A stretch of 64,000 nt of DNA from an uncultured Clostridia bacterium (GTDB lineage Bacteria > Bacillota > Clostridia > UBA1381), in NCBI GenBank assembly GCA_934501535.1, contig CAKSUM010000007.1, forward strand, positions 49,373 to 113,372, read 5' to 3'. Position numbers and translations under genes: made by a program. Shown piece after piece: positions 54,952 through 63,603 of this stretch; position 1 is the first letter of the stretch, and each line of letters begins with the position of its first letter. A model generated the notes under the pieces. That model was not told the DNA's origin and ran no database searches. It saw only the letters and a list, made by a program, of their open reading frames with translations.

Positions 54952-54976
54952 TCGGCTCTGCAAAATGCAGAGCCGA
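54952..54976 (-). terminator. Terminator of cysK
   Basis: 11-bp arms TCGGCTCTGCA (54952-54962) and TGCAGAGCCGA (54966-54976), 3-nt loop, followed by UUUU on the minus strand. Confidence 0.75.
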
Positions 54977-54982
54977 CGCGAA

Positions 54983-55912
54983 TTATTCACTGAACATGGG
55001 AGTTGACAAATATCTGTCCCCCGTATCGGGCAAAAGTGCCACAATAACTTTACCTTTATTTTCCGGACGTTTTGCAAGCTCGGTTGCGGCATATACCGCT
55101 GCACCCGAAGAAATTCCTACCAAAACTCCTTCTTTTCTTGCAATCGTTCTTCCCGTTTCAAATGCGTCCTCATTTTCAACGGCAATGATTTCATCGTAAA
55201 TTTCTGTATTCAGTGTTTCCGGCACAAATCCTGCTCCGATACCCTGAATTTTATGCGGTCCCGGCGTGCCTTTCGACAACACGGGCGAGCCTGCCGGTTC
55301 AACAGCTACAACCTTGACATCGGGATTTTGTGATTTAAGGTACTCGCCTACGCCGCTTACCGTTCCTCCCGTTCCGACGCCGGCTACAAAAATGTCAACC
55401 TTTCCGTCGGTATCATTCCATATTTCGGGGCCTGTGGTTTTACGGTGTGCTTCCGGATTTGCCATGTTGGTAAACTGACTCGGAATAAAGCTGCCCGGCG
55501 TTTCCTTTGCAAGCTCCTCGGCTTTTGCAATCGCGCCCTTCATGCCTTTTGCTCCGTCCGTCAAAACAAGCTCCGCTCCATAGGCTTTCAGCAGATTTCT
55601 GCGTTCAACACTCATTGTTTCGGGCATTGTAAGGATTATTTTGTATCCCCTCGACGCAGCCGCAGCAGCAAGACCGATTCCGGTATTTCCGCTTGTAGGC
55701 TCAATAATAACAGCTCCCGGCTTTAATATGCCTTTTTCTTCCGCATCGTCAAGCATTGCCTTTGCTATTCTGTCTTTTACGCTGCCTGCCGGATTGAAGT
55801 ATTCGAGTTTTGCCAGTATTGTTGCCTGAAGATTATTTTCCTTTTCGTAATTTTTCAGTTCCAAAAGCGGTGTACCGCCGATTAAGTCCGTTATTTTTTC
55901 ATATACTTTCAT
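54983..55912 (-). CDS. cysK: Cysteine synthase A (O-acetylserine sulfhydrylase)
   Basis: 309 aa PLP enzyme making L-cysteine from O-acetylserine and sulfide. The PLP lysine is in PAGSVKDRIAKAM (near 44); PTSGNTGIGLA, GVGTGGTVSGVGEYLK and GISSGAAV complete the family signature. Monocistronic between its own promoter and terminator. The 86-nt leader carries a short ORF ending in tandem Cys codons, suggesting control by cysteine supply. Confidence 0.97.
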   Translation of the reverse strand: MKVYEKITDLIGGTPLLELKNYEKENNLQATILAKLEYFNPAGSVKDRIAKAMLDDAEEKGILKPGAVIIEPTSGNTGIGLAAAAASRGYKIILTMPETMSVERRNLLKAYGAELVLTDGAKGMKGAIAKAEELAKETPGSFIPSQFTNMANPEAHRKTTGPEIWNDTDGKVDIFVAGVGTGGTVSGVGEYLKSQNPDVKVVAVEPAGSPVLSKGTPGPHKIQGIGAGFVPETLNTEIYDEIIAVENEDAFETGRTIARKEGVLVGISSGAAVYAATELAKRPENKGKVIVALLPDTGDRYLSTPMFSE

Positions 55913-55962
55913 GATTTTTACTTCCTTTCAATTTCTAAATATGCACTGCCTTGATTGATCTT

Positions 55963-55998
55963 TCAGCCGCAACATCGCTTTGTCAGTAGCTTTATCAT
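55963..55998 (-). CDS. Putative cysteine-sensing leader peptide of cysK (11 aa)
   Basis: ATG at 55998 with GGAGG 7 to 8 bases upstream (56010-56006) encodes MIKLLTKRCCG, then TGA (55965-55963), 51 bases before the cysK ATG. Two consecutive Cys codons (TGT TGC) sit just before the stop, as in amino-acid attenuator peptides. Position between a consensus promoter and cysK supports a regulatory role. No classic terminator hairpin with U tract follows, so the mechanism (translational coupling, Rho, or masking of the cysK site) is open. Confidence 0.6.
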   Translation of the reverse strand: MIKLLTKRCCG

Positions 55999-56046
55999 AA
56001 TACCGCCTCCAAAACACCACAATACCTATCTGTTTAATATGTTATT

Positions 56047-56075
56047 ATTATAATACCTTTTACCCGCTTTGTCAA
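56047..56075 (-). promoter_or_regulatory. Promoter of cysK
   Basis: Perfect TTGACA (56075-56070), 17-bp spacer, perfect TATAAT (56052-56047). Confidence 0.9.
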
Positions 56076-56106
56076 TAGTTTTTTGAAATTTTTTACAACT
56101 TTTTTA

Positions 56107-56135
56107 TTGTGTGATTAAAAAAATTATGATATAAT
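56107..56135 (+). promoter_or_regulatory. Promoter of the 664-aa gene
   Basis: TTGTGT (56107-56112), 17-bp spacer, TATAAT (56130-56135); GGAGGG precedes the ATG. Confidence 0.65.
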
Positions 56136-56175
56136 AAGCAAAAATTACGTATTTAACTACGCGGAGGGAATTTTT

Positions 56176-58170
56176 ATGAAGAATGAAATTTTTAATATTT
56201 CGTATTACAGCGGAACGGGCTGTGTACGTTCGATAATATTAAATGATGACAGGCACGCGATGAACTGGGCCGGGCAGACGCATCACTGGGGTGAGATATT
56301 TACGAGAAAGCGTCCCGGTGCTTACGCGGAAACACCGGCATGGAATTTCGGCAGCCGTATGCAGCTGCGGCATTTCTGTGAGGACGGCGTACATCAGGAG
56401 GCTTTTTACGGCAACGGCCGCTTAGATGTTCACGTCACCCGATGTTTTACGGAAAAGGGGCGTTTTTGCGAAAGCTACACCTTCACAAACATCGGCAAAA
56501 GCGAGCTTTTCTGCCGCAAAGGCGAGGTCGGAATATATGTTCCGTTATGTGATGAATACACCTCCGCCGCAATAAGCCAGACCGAAAAATGTCATGCGCA
56601 TGTATGGTGCGGTGAAAATGCGTCATGGATTAACGCGCTCAGGCAGGGTATCTCGGATAAAAACTTAGGCTTGATTGTCACCGCCGGTTCAGTAGACTGC
56701 TACAGTATAGACCGTGATAACCAAAAGCTTGCAACCGCAACACGCGGCAACATTATTCTACACCCCCAAATGCCGCCGATGCTCCCCGGGGAAAGCTATA
56801 CCGTATCATGGGAGTTGTTTGAACATGCAGGCAATGACGATTTCGGGCGCATTATTGCACAGCAGGACGGAATATTTGATATATCCGCAGATTTTTATAC
56901 GATTTTGGAGGGCGAGAAATTCCGTTTCAGTATTCCCTATTCCGAAAATCTTAAAATAACATGTTTCGGAAACAATGTTCCTTTCACCGAAAAAGACGGC
57001 AGAGCATACATATCTTATCCGCCGGTAAAGTTCGGCGAGTACAAATTTATAATAGAAAGAAACGGCAAGCGCACTCATATATGCATGTATTATTCCGGTA
57101 ATTTGGAAAAGCTGATAAAGACGCGCCTTGATTTTATCGCGGACAATCAGCAATATCACCGCAGCGGCAGTCACTTGGACGGTGCATATCTGATTTATGA
57201 CACAAAAGATGACTACCTTTATTTTAATGATGAAAATTCCGACCATAACGCCTCACGCGAACGCCTCGGAATGGGGCTTGCAATGGCGAAGTATCTTCAG
57301 TCGCACAAAGACGAAAAGCTTGAAAAGAGTCTTGAAAAGTACGTCGAATTTGCGCTGCGTGAGTTTATAGACGCAGAAACCGGTGAGGTTTTCAACACGG
57401 TAGGCAAAAATCCGAACGCAAAACGTCTTTACAACGCGCCGTGGGCAATGACATTTATGGCTGAACTGTACAGGCTTTGGGAGGACGATAAATACCTTGA
57501 TATTTTAAACAAAATAATCACGCACTACTACACTCTCGGCGGAGCAAAATTTTATCCGAACGGGTTCAGTCCCAAATTTATAGCGGACACACTAAGCATG
57601 GGCGGAAAGACGGAATATGCCCGTTCCGCAGCGGCATATTTCAAGGAACATTCTGAAAACATGCTGAAAATCGGCTTAAACTATCCTCCGCACGAGGTTA
57701 TTTACGAACAGACCATCGTAACTCCGGCCGTTACGGTCATCAGCGATATGGGCATGATGCTCGGCGATGACAGCTATGTAAGCAAAGTTGACGCACATGT
57801 TAAAACGCTGGAACGTTTCAGCGGCAACCAGCCCGATTACAGACTGAACGGTATACCTATTCGGTATTGGGACGATTATTGGTTCGGAAAATCCGCACTG
57901 TTCGCCGATACGCTGCATTACTGGAGCTGCCTCAGCGCCCGTTCGGATTATGATTATTATTTGCTGTCCGGAGATGAAGAACGCAGGCATGCTGCTGAAA
58001 ACTGCATGAGAAACTGTCTTTGTCTGTTCACAGAGGACGGCAGAGCGTCATGTGCTTATGTATATCCGTTCTGCGTAGACGAACATGACGGTGAATTTTT
58101 TGATGACTGGGCAAATGACCAGGATTTTGCACTGTATTTCGCAATGCAGATTTTAAACGGTAATTTTTAA
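56176..58170 (+). CDS. Uncharacterised protein, probable six-hairpin glycosidase
   Basis: 664 aa, no signal peptide. I do not recognise a named family with certainty. Residues 1-230 look like an N-terminal beta-sandwich (HHWGEIFTRKRPGAYAETPAW, SYTFTNIGKSELFCRKGEVGIYVPL); 235-305 a small Ig-like domain; 310-664 an alpha-rich region with repeated amphipathic helices (ERLGMGLAMAKYLQ, NAPWAMTFMAELYRLW, YWDDYWFGKSALFADTLHYW) typical of (alpha/alpha)6 barrels in GH families acting on uronic acids or rhamnosides. Asp/Glu residues in RYWDDYWFG and DDWANDQDF are candidate catalytic sites. Context (pectin-related genes elsewhere in the window) suggests an intracellular plant-oligosaccharide enzyme. Monocistronic with its own promoter and terminator. 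Confidence 0.65.
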   Translation: MKNEIFNISYYSGTGCVRSIILNDDRHAMNWAGQTHHWGEIFTRKRPGAYAETPAWNFGSRMQLRHFCEDGVHQEAFYGNGRLDVHVTRCFTEKGRFCESYTFTNIGKSELFCRKGEVGIYVPLCDEYTSAAISQTEKCHAHVWCGENASWINALRQGISDKNLGLIVTAGSVDCYSIDRDNQKLATATRGNIILHPQMPPMLPGESYTVSWELFEHAGNDDFGRIIAQQDGIFDISADFYTILEGEKFRFSIPYSENLKITCFGNNVPFTEKDGRAYISYPPVKFGEYKFIIERNGKRTHICMYYSGNLEKLIKTRLDFIADNQQYHRSGSHLDGAYLIYDTKDDYLYFNDENSDHNASRERLGMGLAMAKYLQSHKDEKLEKSLEKYVEFALREFIDAETGEVFNTVGKNPNAKRLYNAPWAMTFMAELYRLWEDDKYLDILNKIITHYYTLGGAKFYPNGFSPKFIADTLSMGGKTEYARSAAAYFKEHSENMLKIGLNYPPHEVIYEQTIVTPAVTVISDMGMMLGDDSYVSKVDAHVKTLERFSGNQPDYRLNGIPIRYWDDYWFGKSALFADTLHYWSCLSARSDYDYYLLSGDEERRHAAENCMRNCLCLFTEDGRASCAYVYPFCVDEHDGEFFDDWANDQDFALYFAMQILNGNF

Positions 58171-58180
58171 TATAAAAAAA

Positions 58181-58213
58181 GCGGCAGTGTATTGTTTTAC
58201 ACCGCCGCTTTTT
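58181..58213. terminator. Bidirectional terminator
   Basis: Arms GCGGCAGTGTA (58181-58191) and TACACCGCCGC (58198-58208) with one mismatch, A tract before and T tract after; separates the 664-aa gene from yfmH. Confidence 0.85.
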
Positions 58214-58220
58214 ATCGGTA

Positions 58221-59504
58221 TCAGTCGGGCTTAATAACCGACATTACACATAAATCATTGTTGAACTGCTGTCTGAACCGATTTTCTATATCCTCAAAGG
58301 TTATCGTTTCATACTCATCATAGTAATCAAGATAATTAATATCCATAAAAGACATCGTTATAAAAGTATGTGCATAACCTTCTATACTGTTGTACGAACG
58401 AATATAATCGCCCCAGATTACCTTTTTAATTCTTTCAAAATCATCGCGCGAAAGTCCTGTTTTTAAAAGTTCGTCCACATATTCCGTCACCCTGTCATAA
58501 ACCGCCTTGGGATTTTTGCTTTCACCGTCGATTTCCGTGTATGCATAATCCACCTGCGGCGCGTACTCAAATGAAAAATTCTGGGTGATAAGTCCCTCAT
58601 TGTAAAGTTCATTGTACAGTTTTGAGCCTTTTCCGAACAGCATTTCGGTCAGGATTTCCATTTCGATTGCCTTTTTTAAAAGCTTTCTTCCGGAATATCC
58701 CACATCGTTGTCCTTCCAGCCGAGCATAAACATCGGCGTTGCCACGCTGATTTTCTGTTCTTTGTATTTCCCTGCGGTATCAAGCGGTTCATCCGGATAA
58801 ATTCGCTTTATTTCTTCGGTAAACGGCTCATTTTTCTTTATGTTTTTCTCTATAACCTCAAGCATTTCTTCCGGGTCGAAATCACCCGTGACAAAAAGCG
58901 CCATATTGGACAGGTTATAAAATGTATTGTAGCATTTATACAAAAGCTTATAATCTATTTCAGCAATGCTTTCAACCGTTCCCGCAATATCAAGCTTTAC
59001 GGGATTGTTGTGATATAAAAGTCCCAGGAAATTGAAAAACAGCCGCCACGGCGCATTATCGTCATACATGCGTATTTCCTGACCGATTATTCCCTGCTCT
59101 TTGCGAACGCTTTCCTCCGTAAAGTACGGCGACTGAACATAATCCATCAGCGTTTCGAGATTTTCGTTAAAATGTTCCGTTGCAGAAAACAGATACGCGG
59201 TCATATTAAAGCTCGTAAATGCGTTCGCCTCTCCGCCGTACCGCGAAAACTTGTCAAAAACATTGCTCCCGTCGGGCTGGTCAAACATCTTATGCTCAAG
59301 ATAATGTGCAATTCCGTCCGGCACCTTTGTAACCTTATCTTCTCCCGGAACAACAAACTCGGAATCAACCGAACCGTATTTGGTGCCGAAAATCGCATAG
59401 CCCGAACGGTATTCCTTGCGCGGCATGATATAAACGGAAAGTCCGCTTTTATGTTTTTTATAGTATATGCTCTCGCCCGTGAGCTTATCTGTCAGTTTTT
59501 CCAT
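58221..59504 (-). CDS. yfmH: M16-family zinc peptidase, YfmH type
   Basis: 427 aa. The inverted zinc motif HxxEH is intact as H67-YL-E70-H71, with the distal Glu expected in the GIIGQEIRMYDD region. Two M16 halves are visible. With YfmF it resembles the B. subtilis pair that has been linked to EF-P modification or peptide processing. Its ATG overlaps the yfmF stop as TAATG, so the two are translated together, consistent with an active/inactive heterodimer. Cytoplasmic. Confidence 0.9.
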   Translation of the reverse strand: MEKLTDKLTGESIYYKKHKSGLSVYIMPRKEYRSGYAIFGTKYGSVDSEFVVPGEDKVTKVPDGIAHYLEHKMFDQPDGSNVFDKFSRYGGEANAFTSFNMTAYLFSATEHFNENLETLMDYVQSPYFTEESVRKEQGIIGQEIRMYDDNAPWRLFFNFLGLLYHNNPVKLDIAGTVESIAEIDYKLLYKCYNTFYNLSNMALFVTGDFDPEEMLEVIEKNIKKNEPFTEEIKRIYPDEPLDTAGKYKEQKISVATPMFMLGWKDNDVGYSGRKLLKKAIEMEILTEMLFGKGSKLYNELYNEGLITQNFSFEYAPQVDYAYTEIDGESKNPKAVYDRVTEYVDELLKTGLSRDDFERIKKVIWGDYIRSYNSIEGYAHTFITMSFMDINYLDYYDEYETITFEDIENRFRQQFNNDLCVMSVIKPD

Positions 59505-60766
59505 TATTGTTCCTCCTTTCCGGTCAGAAAATACACCGTATCAAGGCGCACCTTTGTCATCGCCGCCGTAACATCGGCAAGCGTCACGGCACTGACGGCT
59601 TTTTTCTGTTCTTCAATATCCATGCTGCTTGCACTTATTTTCTGATTGAGCCAGTAGCTTATCAGCGATTCCTGACTGTCATAATACGAATCAAGACTGT
59701 TTATAAGAAATCCTTTGCTTGAATTAAATTCCAAATCCGAAATATTGCCTTTTTTCATTTCCTCCAGCTGCGCAAGCGTTTCCTCATACGCTTTTTCGAA
59801 GTTTTTAAACTCAATACCGGCATTAACCATGAGAAAACCCTTGTATTTATCAATGAATGACCCGGCATAATATGCAAGACTCAGTTTTTCGCGGACATTG
59901 TTGAAAAGCTTGCTCTGCGCACCGCCTCCGAATATCGCATTTCCCACAACCAAACCGAAATATTCTTTATCACCGGGTTTTGTGTCGGTTGTAAATCCCA
60001 TGGAAAGTTTTCCCTGGGTTACATTCATTTTTTCGGTAATGTTTTTAACCGGCATATTGCTTTGCAGTATGTTGTTTTCCGGCATTTTGACAGGTTCAAA
60101 GGTATATGCTTCGGCAGCGCTGCGGATTTGTCCTTCAAGCTCCGCGATGTCTGCCTCACCGCATACGAAAATGTCAATCGGCGAGCTGATAATGATTTTT
60201 TTGTAATGCTCGTACAGCTCCTCGCGCGTCAGCTTTTTCATTTTTTCGGCATATCCCAGACGAGGAATTTCGTATTTATCTCCCTTTGCCATTTCCTCCT
60301 GACAGCGATAGTTGGCATATATGCGCTTGTCATTTATGATGTTTTCTATTTTTGTAACAGAATTTGAGCGCTCCTGCATAAAGCTGTCGGGGTCAAACTC
60401 ATCAAGAGTATCAAATACCACCGACAATATCAGCTTTAATACTCCGGAAACGAGCTTTTCACCGCCCGGCGCATATTTATCGGATATGGTTTCGCCGTCA
60501 AAGCACAGTATATGGTCATTTCCTCTTTTCGCTATGCCTGCGGAAAAACTCGCACCGTAAAGATTTTCCAGGTAGTGTTCACGTTCCTCCGAAGTTTTGC
60601 ACATCCTGCAGCCGCGTTTTAAAACGTGCGGCAGCAATGCGTTTTTTGACGCCTCGTTTCTGTCAAGCTCCCTGTGTATATAGAGGCTTACAGATGTTTT
60701 TTTCAATTTCTCCATAGGAATATGGGTTAGAGTTATATTATCATTTATCTTTATAACCTTCAGCAT
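59504..60766 (-). CDS. yfmF: M16-family protein, YfmF type, lacking the zinc motif
   Basis: 420 aa. Same two-domain M16 fold (NALLPHVLKRGCRM at the N-half, LSLAYYAGSFIDKYKGFLMVNAGI in the C-half), but HxxEH is replaced by LPHVLKRG, so it cannot bind zinc in the usual way. It probably supplies the substrate-binding half of a heterodimer with YfmH. First gene of the pair; ATG has AAAGGAG upstream. Confidence 0.88.
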   Translation of the reverse strand: MLKVIKINDNITLTHIPMEKLKKTSVSLYIHRELDRNEASKNALLPHVLKRGCRMCKTSEEREHYLENLYGASFSAGIAKRGNDHILCFDGETISDKYAPGGEKLVSGVLKLILSVVFDTLDEFDPDSFMQERSNSVTKIENIINDKRIYANYRCQEEMAKGDKYEIPRLGYAEKMKKLTREELYEHYKKIIISSPIDIFVCGEADIAELEGQIRSAAEAYTFEPVKMPENNILQSNMPVKNITEKMNVTQGKLSMGFTTDTKPGDKEYFGLVVGNAIFGGGAQSKLFNNVREKLSLAYYAGSFIDKYKGFLMVNAGIEFKNFEKAYEETLAQLEEMKKGNISDLEFNSSKGFLINSLDSYYDSQESLISYWLNQKISASSMDIEEQKKAVSAVTLADVTAAMTKVRLDTVYFLTGKEEQ

Positions 60767-60808
60767 ATTTCCGCTCCTTTATTAATCGTAAAAACTTTTC
60801 ACTTAACT

Positions 60809-60837
60809 ATTTTACCGCGAAAAGGCAAAAATGTCAA
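60809..60837 (-). promoter_or_regulatory. Promoter of yfmF-yfmH
   Basis: Perfect TTGACA (60837-60832), 17-bp spacer, TAAAAT (60814-60809). The -35 starts 3 bases after the gpr stop codon. Confidence 0.8.
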
Positions 60838-60839
60838 TA

Positions 60840-61787
60840 TTATCCTACATAACTTTCTATATCTTCAAACGTTAAATCCTTGTGCAGGGCAAGATTAATG
60901 CCGTTTGCAACCGTCTTTGCGGCACGTTCTATAACAAGGTCAATATCCTTGGGTGTAACCATCATATTCCCCACGCTCCCCGTAAGAGCTTTATGAATTA
61001 TTTCGCGCTTATTTATTTTCGTCAGGCAGCCCGACAGCTCACCGTTTTGGGAAACCGCCATATCAATGCTGTCGGAGGCTATGGTCGCGGCGTCAACAAC
61101 CGTCGGAACACCGATTGCAATGACGCGTGTACCCACGCTTTTTTCATCAATTCCGCTGCGCTTGTTTTCAACGCCCGAACCGGGGCTTATGCCGCTGTCG
61201 GAAATCTGTATTGTTGTGGAAATTCTGTCAATGCTGCGCGACGCAAGCGCGTCAACCGCAATTATAAGCTCAGGTTTTATTTTGTCGGCAACACCCTTTA
61301 TGATGTCGGTTGTTTCTATGCCCGTAGTTCCCAAAACTCCCGGAATTATTGCACAGACCGAACTGTAGGAATCATCAAGAAAGTCCGACATATGCGTTTT
61401 AATATGGTTTGTAACCATAAGCCGCGAAACAACTTCGGGGCCGAGGGCGTCCGGCGTAATAAATTTATTTCCCAGTCCCACAACAAGAGTTTTCGTATTT
61501 TCCGATATGCTGCAAAGACTGCGAATTTGCTTTGAGATTTCAATACACGCTTTTTCATACGCATCATTCGAGTATTTGAGCTGCGGTGCTTCTATGGTAA
61601 TGTACTTTCCTATCGGCTTGCCGAGAATTTTCTCTCCTTGCTCATCACGCACCCTGATAACCGTAACATATATTCCGTCGGCATCGTATTCTTCAATATC
61701 AATCCCGTCTAAATGATTTTCTTCAGCCGTTTCCTTGCTGCACATTTCATGAGCCTCAATCGCCAAATCCGTTCTTATTTCACTCAT
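60840..61787 (-). CDS. gpr: Spore germination protease GPR
   Basis: 315 aa, aspartic-type A25 peptidase that degrades small acid-soluble spore proteins during germination. The N-terminus RTDLAIEAHEM is the propeptide cleavage region of the zymogen; LVVGLGNKFITPDALGP, PGVLGTTGIET, IAVDALASR and GVPTVVDAAT are family blocks. Its presence marks a spore former. Upstream, CATAATA (61826-61820) resembles a sigma-G -10, but no convincing -35 is seen. Confidence 0.97.
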   Translation of the reverse strand: MSEIRTDLAIEAHEMCSKETAEENHLDGIDIEEYDADGIYVTVIRVRDEQGEKILGKPIGKYITIEAPQLKYSNDAYEKACIEISKQIRSLCSISENTKTLVVGLGNKFITPDALGPEVVSRLMVTNHIKTHMSDFLDDSYSSVCAIIPGVLGTTGIETTDIIKGVADKIKPELIIAVDALASRSIDRISTTIQISDSGISPGSGVENKRSGIDEKSVGTRVIAIGVPTVVDAATIASDSIDMAVSQNGELSGCLTKINKREIIHKALTGSVGNMMVTPKDIDLVIERAAKTVANGINLALHKDLTFEDIESYVG

Positions 61788-61957
61788 ATTCTCACTCCTT
61801 TTTGTTATCTTCTGTAATTTATTATGAAACTATTCTTCTATTTTCTCCGACAATTTTTTTATTGCCCTTTTTTCAATCCTCGATACTGTTCGCCGCGGCT
61901 GTTGTAAGTAAAAATCACACAAAATTATATTGTCATTTTTGGCTTAACCGTGCCGTT

Positions 61958-63535
61958 TTACGGCTTTTTTTCAAGTTCTTTAAACCGAAATTTTATGATG
62001 ATATTTTTATCCTGTGTAAGTTCGATGCGTTCTATGAGACTCACCAAAATTTCCCGGCTCGCATACTCCGAATTTATAAATTCGCGCACCATTTTTTTCG
62101 CCGTTTCGCCGTGACTTTTTTTGTTGTGTTTTTCTTTTTCAAGCACGTGTAATTTTTCCTCAATAATACTCCTGTCCTCTTTTGCGCGCCGATAAATCCG
62201 CTCAAAATCCGCGTCCGCCAAAAGTCCGCTCAATCTGTCCGTATATATTTTGTCCAGATTTGAATTTAATGCGTCCAGCTTGGCTCGCGTCTCTATCATT
62301 TCCGCATCATAATTTTGCAAACCTTTCGCATTTTTAACCGTTTCACGCGCCGTCGGCATGAGTTTTTCTGCATCAAGATATTCACGGCAGACCTCGCGAA
62401 CCTTTTCAATGACCGCATCGGTTACGGTGTCCGCCTTAATTGTGTGGCTTGTGCATACGCCCGCTTTGGTAAACCGCTGATACGTGCGGCAAACGAAATA
62501 TAAAACGTCCTCCCCCGCCGTGTTTTTTCTGTTAATTACAGCCAGCGGATAGCCGCACTCGTGACAGAAAATCATTCCTTTTAACAGAAAATCGTATGTT
62601 CTGCTGCGCGTGTGCCTTCGGCTGTTTATCAGCATCTGCACTTTGCCAAACGTGTCCGCATCTATAATCGGCTCGTGAGTATTTTCCACAACAATCCAGT
62701 TTTCACGCGGCTGACGTATGGTTTTTTTCGATTTGTAGCTGATTTTAACCGAGCGTCCCTGCACCATATTTCCAATATACATTTCATTTTTCAGCATCTC
62801 CGCAATGCGCTCACTGCTCCATTTTCCCGTATAAGGTCCCGGGTTGGAAACGGTAAGCCCGGCATACCGCGACGGCGGCATGACACCGCTGTCGTTAAGA
62901 GCGGCGGCAATCCCACGGCAGCTCATTCCGCCGACAGCCATATTGAATATCCGCCGCACATTTTCCGCCGCGGTCTCGTCAATTATAATTGCATTTTTCT
63001 CGGCGGGGTTCAGCTTGTATCCATACGGAGCTTTTCCGCCGATAAACTGCCCTTTCCTCTGCTTGTCGCGCTTAACACTTTTGATTTTTTTTGAAATGTC
63101 TTTGGCATACATATCGTTCATTATAGCACGAAACGGTGTAATATCATTTGCCGTGGACTCCACGCCCGTGTCAATTCCGTCAAGCAATGATATGTACCGC
63201 ACGCGCTTTTCCGGAAAATACCGTTCCATGTAGTGCCCCGTCATGATGTAGTCACGCCCCAGACGCGATAAATCCTTCGTGATTACCATATTGACCTTTT
63301 TTCCCTCAATGTCGGCAATCATGCGCTTAAACGCGGGTCTGTCAAAGCTTGTGCCACTCCACCCATCGTCAATATATGTGTTGTAGACATTGATTTTGCG
63401 GCAAGCCGCAAATTCATTCAAAAGCGATTTTTGATTGGTTACACTTTCCGACGGTCCTTCATTTTCGTCCTCCTTCGATAATCTTATGTATAATGCCGCA
63501 TGATAATCCATGGGGTTACTTATTTCTATGTACAT
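61958..63535 (-). CDS. Large serine recombinase
   Basis: 525 aa. The resolvase catalytic domain (about 10-155) has the nucleophile Ser20 in YIRLSKEDE and the arginines in DLSRLGRDY. The Recombinase domain (about 170-290, PYGYKLNP, MYIGNMVQGR) is followed by a zinc ribbon (CHECG, then CRTY and GVC, about 315-365) and a coiled coil (about 390-480). This is the build of phage and conjugative-element integrases and of spore-gene excision recombinases. GGGAGG lies 6 bases before the ATG at 63535; M9 is a less likely start. No other element genes or att sites are visible here, so the element, if any, extends beyond the window or is decayed. Confidence 0.93.
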   Translation of the reverse strand: MYIEISNPMDYHAALYIRLSKEDENEGPSESVTNQKSLLNEFAACRKINVYNTYIDDGWSGTSFDRPAFKRMIADIEGKKVNMVITKDLSRLGRDYIMTGHYMERYFPEKRVRYISLLDGIDTGVESTANDITPFRAIMNDMYAKDISKKIKSVKRDKQRKGQFIGGKAPYGYKLNPAEKNAIIIDETAAENVRRIFNMAVGGMSCRGIAAALNDSGVMPPSRYAGLTVSNPGPYTGKWSSERIAEMLKNEMYIGNMVQGRSVKISYKSKKTIRQPRENWIVVENTHEPIIDADTFGKVQMLINSRRHTRSRTYDFLLKGMIFCHECGYPLAVINRKNTAGEDVLYFVCRTYQRFTKAGVCTSHTIKADTVTDAVIEKVREVCREYLDAEKLMPTARETVKNAKGLQNYDAEMIETRAKLDALNSNLDKIYTDRLSGLLADADFERIYRRAKEDRSIIEEKLHVLEKEKHNKKSHGETAKKMVREFINSEYASREILVSLIERIELTQDKNIIIKFRFKELEKKP

Positions 63536-63573
63536 ATTCGTCCTCCCGAAATAAGCGACCGTTTATCATTGAT

Positions 63574-63603
63574 ATTATACCTCCGTTTCACCCTTATTTG
63601 CAA
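63574..63603 (-). promoter_or_regulatory. Promoter of the serine recombinase
   Basis: TTGCAA (63603-63598), 18-bp spacer, TATAAT (63579-63574). Confidence 0.5.

Noticed and set aside
55913..56075. T-box riboswitch before cysK
   Set aside because: The leader is too short (about 130 nt) and lacks the T-box motif and a terminator.
61958..63535. Naming the recombinase SpoIVCA (sigK element)
   Set aside because: Large serine recombinases of elements and of sigK excision share the same domains; no split sigK gene is visible.
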